From Streptococcus pseudopneumoniae (GTDB lineage: Bacteria; Bacillota; Bacilli; Lactobacillales; Streptococcaceae): a stretch of 52,553 bases of DNA. Position 1 is the first letter of the stretch. Each line of letters starts with the position of its first letter. The notes under the pieces were generated by a model. The model was not told the DNA's origin. It did not search any database and worked only from the letters and a program-made list of their open reading frames with translations. Shown piece by piece: positions 1 through 6,754 of this stretch. Where the stretch lies: positions 1 to 52,553 of the forward strand of contig NZ_JUUO01000067.1 in NCBI RefSeq assembly GCF_001074975.1. Direction: 5' to 3'. The translations under genes and the position numbers were made by a program.

Positions 1-120
1 CAATCCTATTGAGAAAACATGGGCTCATATCAAAAAGCACCTCAAAAAGGTATTACCAAGTTGTAATACTTTTTTCGAGGCTCTTTTGTCTTATTCTTGT
101 TTCAATTGACTATAACAGTA
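1..120 (+). mobile_element. Right end of an IS630-Spn1-like insertion sequence (partial)
   Basis: Positions 2-109 encode the last 35 residues of a transposase, containing NPIEKTWAHIKKHLKK and ending at TGA 107-109. This is the DDE-type C-terminus typical of IS630-family transposases in pneumococcus. The noncoding tail CTATAACAGTA follows and should be the terminal inverted repeat with its TA target. The rest of the element lies left of the window. The family is recognised from memory of its sequence, and the exact right boundary (about 120) is an inference. Confidence 0.75.
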
Positions 121-258
121 TCAACTAAGGATAGCGTTACCGTTGTTCCACTTCCAAAAGTGGAAAGCATAGATGACTGTATCGATAAAGCCAAGTCTCA
201 ACTTAAGACGGATAAATTAGAGAAACGGATAGAGGAGTTTAAGAAGAGGAGGAAGTAA
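121..258 (+). pseudogene. C-terminal remnant of an unidentified gene, cut by the IS630 element
   Basis: The frame is open from the IS junction to TAA 256-258 with no start codon or ribosome site. It reads as about 45 residues with a basic, helical end (LEKRIEEFKKRRK). It looks like the tail of a gene interrupted by the IS at its left. I do not recognise the family. The intact gene, if it exists, would lie left of the insertion sequence. Confidence 0.45.
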
Positions 259-307
259 GGCTAGCAGAATTTTATTGATAATATAAATGTTTCTATTCAT
301 ATGAAAT

Positions 308-333
308 ATGGTACAATAAAATTGTAATGGAGG
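308..333 (+). promoter_or_regulatory. Promoter and ribosome site of the RloC-like ATPase gene
   Basis: TGG-TACAAT (309-317) is an extended -10 box with no good -35. A GGAGG ribosome site lies about 7 nt before ATG 341. The cassette therefore has its own promoter, independent of the remnant upstream. Confidence 0.5.
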
Positions 334-340
334 TTTAGCA

Positions 341-2473
341 ATGATAATTTCAACTCTTAAGAAACTGACGATAAAGTCGTTTGATAATTATGATATTCCC
401 GATGATTTTTTTAAACGAAAAAATTTAGTATTTGGTCACAATGGTAGAGGAAAGAGTTCATTAGCCAGAGCGATTATTGATGAATATAGGTCTTTTCCAG
501 AGACGTCTTCAGATGGATACCGTTTTTTTAATAGAGACTATGTACGGGATAAGCTCTTATTGACAGACTCAAACAATGAATTAAAGGGGGTAAAGGCTTT
601 TTTTGGTGAAAAAGACACTGATATTCAAAATAAGATTATTAAACTAGAATCTGAAATCGTAGATACGATTCAGCTTAAAATGTCAATTAAGGAAGATAGT
701 GATACTGTTAGACAGAAAATTAATGATATTCACGATTCTAAAAAAGGCAAAGCAAGGATATCTAAAAAGAACTCAAGTTTTACATTAAGACAAGTAATTT
801 CTAGCTATGAAAACGATTTGGAAGATGCCAAAAAAGTCAATCCCAATCTTACTAACATAAAAGATTTTTCAGGGGATAGCGAGTCCCTTGAAAAGGAATT
901 AGAAAGGGTTCAGAATATTGTTCTTCCTAATTTAGAAATTAAAGCTCTTTCATCAGAGGATTTGGAATTTTTGGATACTTGTTTATCAAAAAATTATAAG
1001 CTTGAAGATATTCCCAGCTTTAAAATTGTTAATTGGATAGAAGAGGGACTGAGTATACATCATCAAGATGAACATGAGTGTTTATTTTGTCATAGTCAGT
1101 TGAATATAGAGGAGATTAAATTAAGAGTAGAAAAATATAAACGAAATCAGGTTCAAAAAGATACTCAACGACTGTCTCTCATACTCGAAAAGTTAAAAAA
1201 TAATTTATCTCTCTTTAATGAAGCAAAAAATAGCACAAATTCTTTACGAATATTGGAAGTCTCTGAGGAAGAAATACATAACTACTATACTATAGAGAGT
1301 GAACAGGGACTCATAGAAATTATTAATATTATTATTACAAAACTTTCTGATATGAATAATACTCATTCAGTAAATCTTGATAGTATAAAGAAATTTGAAA
1401 ATCAGGTCAACAAACTAGATCTCAATTTAAAGAATCTTCGTAGTTCTAAATTAAATAGAATTAATAGTGACCTATCTAATATAGAAACATTAACTAAGGG
1501 GGCTATTTATTTAGCTATAAAAGATACTGATATTTTACAGAGCATTAATTCTATAGAAAATTCTGAAAAGGAGTTAATATCTATCGAACGATCCAATAAT
1601 ATTAAACGACTTGAAATTGAAAATTTAAATAAAAGTTTATCTGAGTATAGCGATTTTGCGGAGTTTTTGAATGAAGTATTGAAAGATTTAGGGATTCAAT
1701 TCTCTTTACAATTACATGGTAAAAATTATTATCTTCAGCATAATTTTCACGATGTTGTTTTGTCAATAAATGATATTAGTGAGGGTGAAAAAAATCTATT
1801 AGCTTTGTTATTTTTTTATTTTGAGTTGTATTCTGATAAAGAACAATTACAAATAAAAGAAACAATTGAGTTAATTGTTGTTGATGACCCGATATCTAGT
1901 TTAGATGAATCGAATAGATTTTATGTACTAGAAATTATAAAAAGGATTTTTGAAGAAGACCAACCACAAGTTTTTATCTTTACTCATTCTTGGAATGATT
2001 TCAGTAGATTAGGCTACCGTTTGAATGATGAAAATGTTTATTCGTTATTTGAAGTGTACAAAAAAGAAACGAGCGAGGTTAGGAAAATTCATGAAAATTT
2101 ACCTCCTTATAAACTACTATTCAAAGAAATTATAGAGGTAAGTAGAAAAAATTATTCAGAAGAGCTTACTGAAGCCGAAAGATATCATACTGCTAATAGC
2201 ATGAGAAGAGTTTTTGAAGAATTTTTATATTTTAAAAAGCCAAATCTATTACCTCAACGTAGTAATCATTCAGCAATTGAAGAATTTTATATGAAAGCAA
2301 CTGGTGAACCACTTAGTAATAACTATCGCAGGAAATTAGGTGAGTTACTAAGTTTTATAAATGTGCTTTCGCACACGCCTTATCGTTCAGATGCTGTGAT
2401 TGCGAATGCAAAATTTTTGATGAATCTCATTCAGAAACTTGATAAAGTACATTATGATTCGATGATTTCTTAA
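341..2473 (+). CDS. RloC/PrrC-like ABC-type ATPase with zinc hook, candidate anticodon nuclease
   Basis: This 710-residue protein has the AAA_13/SMC-like ABC layout. The Walker A GHNGRGKSS is at 32-40, a long charged helical middle follows (about 90-440), the signature SEGEK is at 480-484, the Walker B LIVVDDPISSLD is at 511-522, and an H-loop histidine is at 549. The helical arm carries CLFC at 247-250, a CxxC that could form a zinc hook as in RloC. The C-terminal 110 residues contain RRVFEE (622-627) and LSHT (His678), an R-xxx-E plus downstream His pattern like the catalytic triad reported for PrrC and RloC anticodon nucleases. Family knowledge: such proteins restrict phage by cutting tRNA. 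The nuclease assignment here is inference. Codon use is AT-rich, as in the rest of the element. An alternative is another AAA_13 defence ATPase without nuclease activity. Confidence 0.7.
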   Translation: MIISTLKKLTIKSFDNYDIPDDFFKRKNLVFGHNGRGKSSLARAIIDEYRSFPETSSDGYRFFNRDYVRDKLLLTDSNNELKGVKAFFGEKDTDIQNKIIKLESEIVDTIQLKMSIKEDSDTVRQKINDIHDSKKGKARISKKNSSFTLRQVISSYENDLEDAKKVNPNLTNIKDFSGDSESLEKELERVQNIVLPNLEIKALSSEDLEFLDTCLSKNYKLEDIPSFKIVNWIEEGLSIHHQDEHECLFCHSQLNIEEIKLRVEKYKRNQVQKDTQRLSLILEKLKNNLSLFNEAKNSTNSLRILEVSEEEIHNYYTIESEQGLIEIINIIITKLSDMNNTHSVNLDSIKKFENQVNKLDLNLKNLRSSKLNRINSDLSNIETLTKGAIYLAIKDTDILQSINSIENSEKELISIERSNNIKRLEIENLNKSLSEYSDFAEFLNEVLKDLGIQFSLQLHGKNYYLQHNFHDVVLSINDISEGEKNLLALLFFYFELYSDKEQLQIKETIELIVVDDPISSLDESNRFYVLEIIKRIFEEDQPQVFIFTHSWNDFSRLGYRLNDENVYSLFEVYKKETSEVRKIHENLPPYKLLFKEIIEVSRKNYSEELTEAERYHTANSMRRVFEEFLYFKKPNLLPQRSNHSAIEEFYMKATGEPLSNNYRRKLGELLSFINVLSHTPYRSDAVIANAKFLMNLIQKLDKVHYDSMIS

Positions 2474-2521
2474 AAAATATAATTAATAAAATGAAAGAAA
2501 AAGAAGGATAGGGAGTAAGTT

Positions 2522-2809
2522 ATGAAATTACAAGAAGTAAGAAATATGTTAGGGAATGATTTTGAAGACATTATTTCTGAGTTTAAAAGAGAAGGAATTG
2601 TATTTGAGTCTCAATTCAGCTCTCTAGAATCGATGTTTTGCAAGAAGTACACATATCAATTAGTTGAATTATTGGAGAAAGAAACTCAATTAGAAGTATC
2701 CCATGGCTATGCAGTTCCATATTTCTACTTTTTCGATACTAATAGATTTGACCGTTCTGAGGCCACCAGAATTGCTAAAAAGTATCAAATAGATAAAGGA
2801 AATATGTAA
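2522..2809 (+). CDS. Unknown 95-residue protein, likely partner of the ATPase
   Basis: The gene starts 48 nt after the ATPase stop, behind its own GGGAG ribosome site (2511-2515), and ends just before a strong terminator, so the two genes are probably one transcript. The protein is soluble, mixed alpha/beta in appearance, without a signal peptide, membrane segment or recognisable motif. Aromatic residues cluster in the stretch AVPYFYFFDTNRFDRSE near residues 63-80. I do not recognise a family. Position suggests an accessory, sensor or immunity role for the ATPase, which is inference only. Confidence 0.6.
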   Translation: MKLQEVRNMLGNDFEDIISEFKREGIVFESQFSSLESMFCKKYTYQLVELLEKETQLEVSHGYAVPYFYFFDTNRFDRSEATRIAKKYQIDKGNM

Positions 2810-2852
2810 TAAAATAGTTTTTGGAACGGTTAATAAGATTTTCACATATATA

Positions 2853-2883
2853 AGAATGTTGATTTGTCAGCATTCTTTTTTAT
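2853..2883 (+). terminator. Rho-independent terminator after the ATPase cassette
   Basis: The 10-bp stem AGAATGTTGA / TCAGCATTCT (one G-T pair) with loop TTTG is followed by a run of T. It separates the ATPase pair from the mutagenesis cassette. Confidence 0.85.
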
Positions 2884-2915
2884 TTCAAATGTATTCTCGG
2901 AATTAGAACTTGAGG

Positions 2916-2974
2916 GTTATTAAACTCTTGATTTTTTCAACAAGCTATGGTATTCTTTTTGTTAGTTAATAAAC
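2916..2974 (+). promoter_or_regulatory. Promoter of the mutagenesis cassette with paired operators
   Basis: TTGATT (2928-2933), a 17-bp spacer and TATTCT (2951-2956) form a good promoter. It is bracketed by two near-identical, nearly palindromic 10-mers: GTTATTAAAC (2916-2925) just upstream of the -35 and GTTAATAAAC (2965-2974) just after the predicted start. The second sits inside a longer imperfect palindrome (2961-2978). The likely ligand is the XRE-S24 protein encoded next, as an autorepressor released by DNA damage. Confidence 0.6.
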
Positions 2975-2990
2975 TTACAAAGGAGGACGA

Positions 2991-3674
2991 ATGTTTTCAC
3001 CTACTAAATTAAAAAGAAAAAGAGAAAGTCAAGGATTATCTCAATCTCAACTTGCATCCAGTTTGGGAATTAGTAGAGCCTCATACTTTAATTGGGAATC
3101 AGGTAAAACAAAGCCTAATCAAAACAATTTAAGCAAATTGAGTGAGATTTTGAATGTAGATCTTCGATATTTTGAATCAGAGTATGAAATAGTTGAAACC
3201 TATCTCAAACTAACGGAAAGGAACCAAGAAGCAACACTTAATTATGCTACAGAATTGTTGAATAAACAGAATGCAAAGGTTGTAGACATTCCTCAGCGTT
3301 TTGCCTATAAGGTCTACGAAAAATTATCAGCTGGTACAGGAACAGCTTATTTTGATGATGGTAATTACGATACAGTTTACTTCGATCATCAATTTGATTA
3401 TGATTTTGCATCGTGGGTGTTTGGTAATTCAATGGAACCGACATATGAAAATGGTTCAGTTGCCCTTATTAAGCAAACGGGATTTGATTATGACGGGGCT
3501 ATTTATGCGATCGATTGGGATGGTCAAACCTATATCAAGAAAGTGTATCGTGAAGAAAATGGTCTTCGATTAGTTTCACTCAATCGGAACTATTCAGATA
3601 AGTTTGCGCCATATGATGAGAATCCTCGCATTATAGGGAAAATCGTTGGGAACTTTATGCCTTTAGAGGACTAA
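2991..3674 (+). CDS. XRE-family repressor with LexA-like S24 autocleavage domain
   Basis: The 227-residue protein has a Cro/C1 helix-turn-helix at about 5-60 (SQSQLASSLGISRASYFNWE) and a LexA/UmuD peptidase S24 fold at about 105-222. The likely cleavage bond is Ala114-Gly115 (LSAGTG). The Ser/Lys dyad is Ser147 (GNSMEP) and Lys183 (TYIKK), with spacings close to those of LexA. Streptococci lack a classical LexA, and HdiR-type proteins of this layout take its place. It probably represses its own promoter and the polymerase gene that follows 2 nt later, and is inactivated by RecA-stimulated self-cleavage. Start ATG 2991 has an AGGAGG ribosome site. Similar genes are found in Tn5252-type elements. 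Confidence 0.88.
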   Translation: MFSPTKLKRKRESQGLSQSQLASSLGISRASYFNWESGKTKPNQNNLSKLSEILNVDLRYFESEYEIVETYLKLTERNQEATLNYATELLNKQNAKVVDIPQRFAYKVYEKLSAGTGTAYFDDGNYDTVYFDHQFDYDFASWVFGNSMEPTYENGSVALIKQTGFDYDGAIYAIDWDGQTYIKKVYREENGLRLVSLNRNYSDKFAPYDENPRIIGKIVGNFMPLED

Positions 3675-3676
3675 GT

Positions 3677-5092
3677 ATGAGTTGGTTTGATTATAGTCTC
3701 GAACCTAAAAGTGATATTGCCTTTATTGATATGAAATCTTTTTACGCAAGTGTAGAATGTGTCGATAGAGGATTACACCCACTTAAGACTTCGCTTTGTG
3801 TTATGAGTCGTGCAGATAATTCTGCTGGTTTAATTCTTGCTTCCTCTCCTATGTTTAAAAAGGTCTTTGGAAAATCAAATGTTGGACGTTCCTATGATTT
3901 ACCATTTGATGTAAAAACTAGGAAGTTCTCTTACTATAACGCTAAGAAGCAAGGTTTACCGACAACAATAGATTATGTACGTTTTATTGAGGAATGGGCA
4001 AAATCAACTGTGATTGTTCCTCCGAGAATGGATACTTATATAGCAGTCAATATGGAAATTCAAAAAATCTTTCAAGATTTTGCGGCAACAGACGATATTT
4101 ATCCTTATTCAATTGATGAAGGATTTATTGATTTATCAAGTTCATTAAATTATTTTGTGCCAGATAAAAGTATTAGTCGGAAAGATAAATTAGATATTAT
4201 CTCAGCTGCTATTCAAAAAAAGATTTGGAGAAAAACAGGAATCTATTCAACGGTAGGTATGTCTAATGCTAATCCCTTATTGGCTAAGTTAGCACTTGAT
4301 AATGAGGCTAAAAAAACTTCGACAATGAGATCCAATTGGTCCTATGAAGATGTTGAAAAGAAAGTATGGTCTATCCCTAAAATGACAGATTTCTGGGGAA
4401 TTGGGAATCGTATGGAGAAAAGATTACATAGTTTAGGCATCTTTTCGATTAAAGGATTGGCACAAGCTAATCCTGACTTGATTAAAAAAGAGCTTGGTAT
4501 CATGGGCTTAGAGCTATGGTTTCATGCTAATGGGATTGATGAAAGTAATGTTCATAAACCTTATAAGCCAAAGTCAAAAGGGATAGGGAACTCTCAAGTT
4601 TTACCTAGAGATTATGTCAAACAAAGAGATATTGAGATCATACTTCGTGAGATGGCAGAGCAAGTTGCTGTTAGATTGAGAAGAGCTGGTAAGAAAGCAA
4701 CTGTAGTTTCTATACACTTAGGGTATTCTAAAGTGGAACAGAAACGATCTATTCATACTCAAATGAAGATTGAACCAACTAATCAAACAGCACTACTTAC
4801 AAACTATGTTTTAAAGTTATTTCACACTAAATATACTTCAGGAGCTATCAGAAGTGTTGCAGTGAGCTATTCAGGTTTAGTAGATGAATCATTTGGATTG
4901 ATTTCATTATTTGATGATATTGAAAAAATAGAAAAAGAAGAAAGGCTCCAGTCCGCAATTGATGCTATTCGAACAGAATTTGGTTTTACTTCACTATTGA
5001 AAGGGAATGCCCTGGATCAGGCTTCTAGAACAATCGCAAGAAGTAAACTCATTGGTGGTCATTCAGCTGGAGGATTAGATGGACTAAAATGA
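3677..5092 (+). CDS. Y-family DNA polymerase, UmuC/UvrX-like translesion polymerase
   Basis: This 471-residue protein has the Y-family catalytic residues: Asp18 in FIDMKSFYASVE, and Asp147-Glu148 in SIDEGFIDLS. It continues with the fingers and thumb (WGIGNRMEKRLHSLGI, a helix-hairpin-helix at about 235-260) and a C-terminal little-finger region. It copies damaged DNA with low fidelity. It starts 2 nt after the repressor stop and overlaps the YolD-like gene, so the four genes 2991-5734 form one operon. UV-protection genes of this kind are known on Tn5252-family elements, where they raise survival and mutation rate of the host. Confidence 0.92.
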   Translation: MSWFDYSLEPKSDIAFIDMKSFYASVECVDRGLHPLKTSLCVMSRADNSAGLILASSPMFKKVFGKSNVGRSYDLPFDVKTRKFSYYNAKKQGLPTTIDYVRFIEEWAKSTVIVPPRMDTYIAVNMEIQKIFQDFAATDDIYPYSIDEGFIDLSSSLNYFVPDKSISRKDKLDIISAAIQKKIWRKTGIYSTVGMSNANPLLAKLALDNEAKKTSTMRSNWSYEDVEKKVWSIPKMTDFWGIGNRMEKRLHSLGIFSIKGLAQANPDLIKKELGIMGLELWFHANGIDESNVHKPYKPKSKGIGNSQVLPRDYVKQRDIEIILREMAEQVAVRLRRAGKKATVVSIHLGYSKVEQKRSIHTQMKIEPTNQTALLTNYVLKLFHTKYTSGAIRSVAVSYSGLVDESFGLISLFDDIEKIEKEERLQSAIDAIRTEFGFTSLLKGNALDQASRTIARSKLIGGHSAGGLDGLK

Positions 5093-5454
5093 TGAATCGT
5101 TCTTATTTACCTTTTTTGTCTGCAAGAGAGTATCAAGACCGTGGGATGGCTAAGTGGATGGGATTCTTTTTGTCAGAACATTCCAGTTCTCTTTGGGAAG
5201 AAAAAAATAGAGAAGACCTCTCCATTTCCCTATCAATGGAAGAGAAAGTTCTATTTGTTCGTCAACTTTATACGAATGTATTCCCAGCAACTTTTGTTTG
5301 TAAGCTCTCAAATAGAAGAAAAGTAGTATCGGGTATTGTTAAAGAGATTGGGAGAGAGTCTATATCCATTAAATCAGACTTTGGTTTTTTTCGCTTAAAA
5401 TGGGAAGATATACTCGATATACAGATAGAAGGGGTAGATTTATATGAATCGTAA
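5089..5454 (+). CDS. YolD-like protein
   Basis: The 121-residue protein carries DRGMAKWMGFFLSEHSSSL at about 18-36, which matches the DRGxxKWxxxxLxEHxxxL pattern of YolD-like proteins. The C-terminal half is a small beta-rich segment. YolD-family genes in Bacillus sit beside the Y-family polymerase UvrX and are proposed UmuD-like partners. Here the start overlaps the polymerase stop (ATGA), which implies translational coupling. The biochemical role is unknown in the family. Confidence 0.72.
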   Translation: MMNRSYLPFLSAREYQDRGMAKWMGFFLSEHSSSLWEEKNREDLSISLSMEEKVLFVRQLYTNVFPATFVCKLSNRRKVVSGIVKEIGRESISIKSDFGFFRLKWEDILDIQIEGVDLYES

Positions 5455-5734
5455 AGAATTATATGATGATAAATTGCAGCTAGATTATTTTTCTGATTCT
5501 TATTTACGGTTTGAGTCAGATTTTTATAAGTATTCTGCTTTAGACATACCATTAACATTTATCACTGATGATATTTTACGTACAATGGCTATGTCTCAAA
5601 AACATTATTTTAAACTAAACAAAAGTAAATCTTTAGACAATCGTGATCATTACTTTGTTTTTTCTATCAAGATGAACAAAGATAGTAGTGGGATTAGGCA
5701 GTATGAATATCAGAGACATTGTTTTAATTTGTAA
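5444..5734 (+). CDS. Small conserved protein, DUF5960-like
   Basis: The 96-residue protein overlaps the end of the YolD-like gene by 11 nt and closes the operon before a terminator. It is rich in Asp, Tyr and Lys and has no membrane segment or signal. The text resembles the streptococcal family I recall as DUF5960, whose function is unknown. Its place suggests a role with the translesion polymerase or simply shared SOS-like control. Confidence 0.6.
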   Translation: MNRKELYDDKLQLDYFSDSYLRFESDFYKYSALDIPLTFITDDILRTMAMSQKHYFKLNKSKSLDNRDHYFVFSIKMNKDSSGIRQYEYQRHCFNL

Positions 5735-5757
5735 GAGTCCGACAGGGCTCTTTTTTC
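5733..5757 (+). terminator. Terminator of the mutagenesis operon
   Basis: The 8-bp stem AAGAGTCC / GGGCTCTT (one G-T pair) with loop GACA is followed by six T. Confidence 0.85.
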
Positions 5758-5810
5758 TGTGATAATTTTATCAAAAAGTATTTGTTATACTTTTTTTAAT
5801 TTAGATTTAT

Positions 5811-6000
5811 CTTGGGGGTTTGGGGGCGTGCCACCACATTGTCATATCGTTTGTTTTTGAACCGTGAGGTTTGAAATGGCAGGCGATATGATTTTTGGGA
5901 TATTGTGGACACAATATCTGAGCTCGCAAAGCCTTACAAAAATGTTGAATCTATTTTGAAAAATGTACTGACAGTGTCTGTAAGCTTACATTGTCAGTAC
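5811..6000 (+). other. Candidate origin of transfer (oriT) and mob promoter region
   Basis: This 270-bp noncoding gap between the mutagenesis operon and the mob genes holds a G-rich start (CTTGGGGGTTTGGGGGCGTG, 5811-5830) and several inverted repeats. TCATATCG / CGATATGA pairs 5842-5849 with 5884-5891 and encloses AACC-GTGA-GGTT (5860-5871). GATATTGTG-GA-CACAATATC spans 5899-5918. GTACTGACA / TGTCAGTAC pairs 5965-5973 with 5992-6000 and encloses the palindrome TGTAAGCTTACA (5979-5990). A structured region directly upstream of mobC and the relaxase is where oriT normally lies in MOBP elements. The last repeat, close to the mobC ribosome site, could instead be a MobC operator. The nick site is not determined. 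Confidence 0.6.
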
Positions 6001-6027
6001 AGGTATCAATGAGGGAGGAAAAGTCAT

Positions 6028-6387
6028 ATGAAAAGAGATATACGTAGTATTCGGAAACAATTTCGCTTAACAGAAACGGAAGAAAAACAAATACTAGATT
6101 TAATGAGAGAGAAAGGAGAGGATAATTTTTCTGATTTTCTCCGTAAAAGCTTACTATTGTCTGATGGAAAAAAACAGATGGAAAAATGGTTCAACCTTTG
6201 GAAAAATCAAAAGTTGGAACAAATTAGCCGTGATGTTTATGAAATATTCATAATTGCTAAAATAAATCATCAGGTTACTCAAGAACATGTTTCTATTTTA
6301 TTAACTTGTATTCAGGAATTAATTAAAGAAGTAGAAAAAACAAGTCCTCTTAGTGAAAATTTTCGTAACAAATATATGAGGCAGTAA
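6028..6387 (+). CDS. MobC-like relaxosome accessory protein (first copy)
   Basis: The 119-residue basic protein has an N-terminal ribbon-helix-helix-like segment (IRKQFRLTETEEKQILDLM, about 8-26, then FSDFLRKSLL) and a helical C-terminus. This is the layout of small DNA-binding proteins that help a MOBP relaxase reach oriT. It starts behind GGGAGG, 28 nt after the last oriT hairpin, and is followed 1 nt later by a second protein of the same kind. It most likely binds the inverted repeats upstream and autoregulates. Confidence 0.65.
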   Translation: MKRDIRSIRKQFRLTETEEKQILDLMREKGEDNFSDFLRKSLLLSDGKKQMEKWFNLWKNQKLEQISRDVYEIFIIAKINHQVTQEHVSILLTCIQELIKEVEKTSPLSENFRNKYMRQ

Positions 6388-6388
6388 A

Positions 6389-6754
6389 GTGGAGCACCGA
6401 TATAGAACAAATTTAAAAAAAGTCTTTTTATCTGACCTAGAATTAGTCAAATTGAATGAAAATATCTCAAAAAGTAACTGCTTATCATTCTCAGAATATG
6501 CTAGACGAACTCTATTAGATCCTGGTATGAATTTCATCACCATTGATACAAATAGTTATCATGATTTAATTTTTGAATTAAAACGAATCGGAAATAATAT
6601 TAATCAAATCGCCAGAAGCATAAATTATTCGAACTTATTAACGGAAGTTGAATTAGATGAATTGAGAAAAGGTATAGAAGAGTTAATAGTAGAAGTGGAG
6701 AAATATTTTCTTATCCAATCTGAAAAATTGAGGAAATTTTATGGTCATCACTAA
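6389..6754 (+). CDS. MobC-family relaxosome accessory protein (second copy)
   Basis: The 121-residue protein uses a GTG start immediately after the first mob gene. It has the typical MobC pattern: an N-terminal RHH strand and helices (KKVFLSDLELVKLNENI, SFSEYARRTLL), then ELKRIGNNINQIARSIN, the conserved helix of the MobC family. The 3' end overlaps the relaxase start by 14 nt. It is expected to open or bend oriT for the relaxase. Confidence 0.8.
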   Translation: MEHRYRTNLKKVFLSDLELVKLNENISKSNCLSFSEYARRTLLDPGMNFITIDTNSYHDLIFELKRIGNNINQIARSINYSNLLTEVELDELRKGIEELIVEVEKYFLIQSEKLRKFYGHH

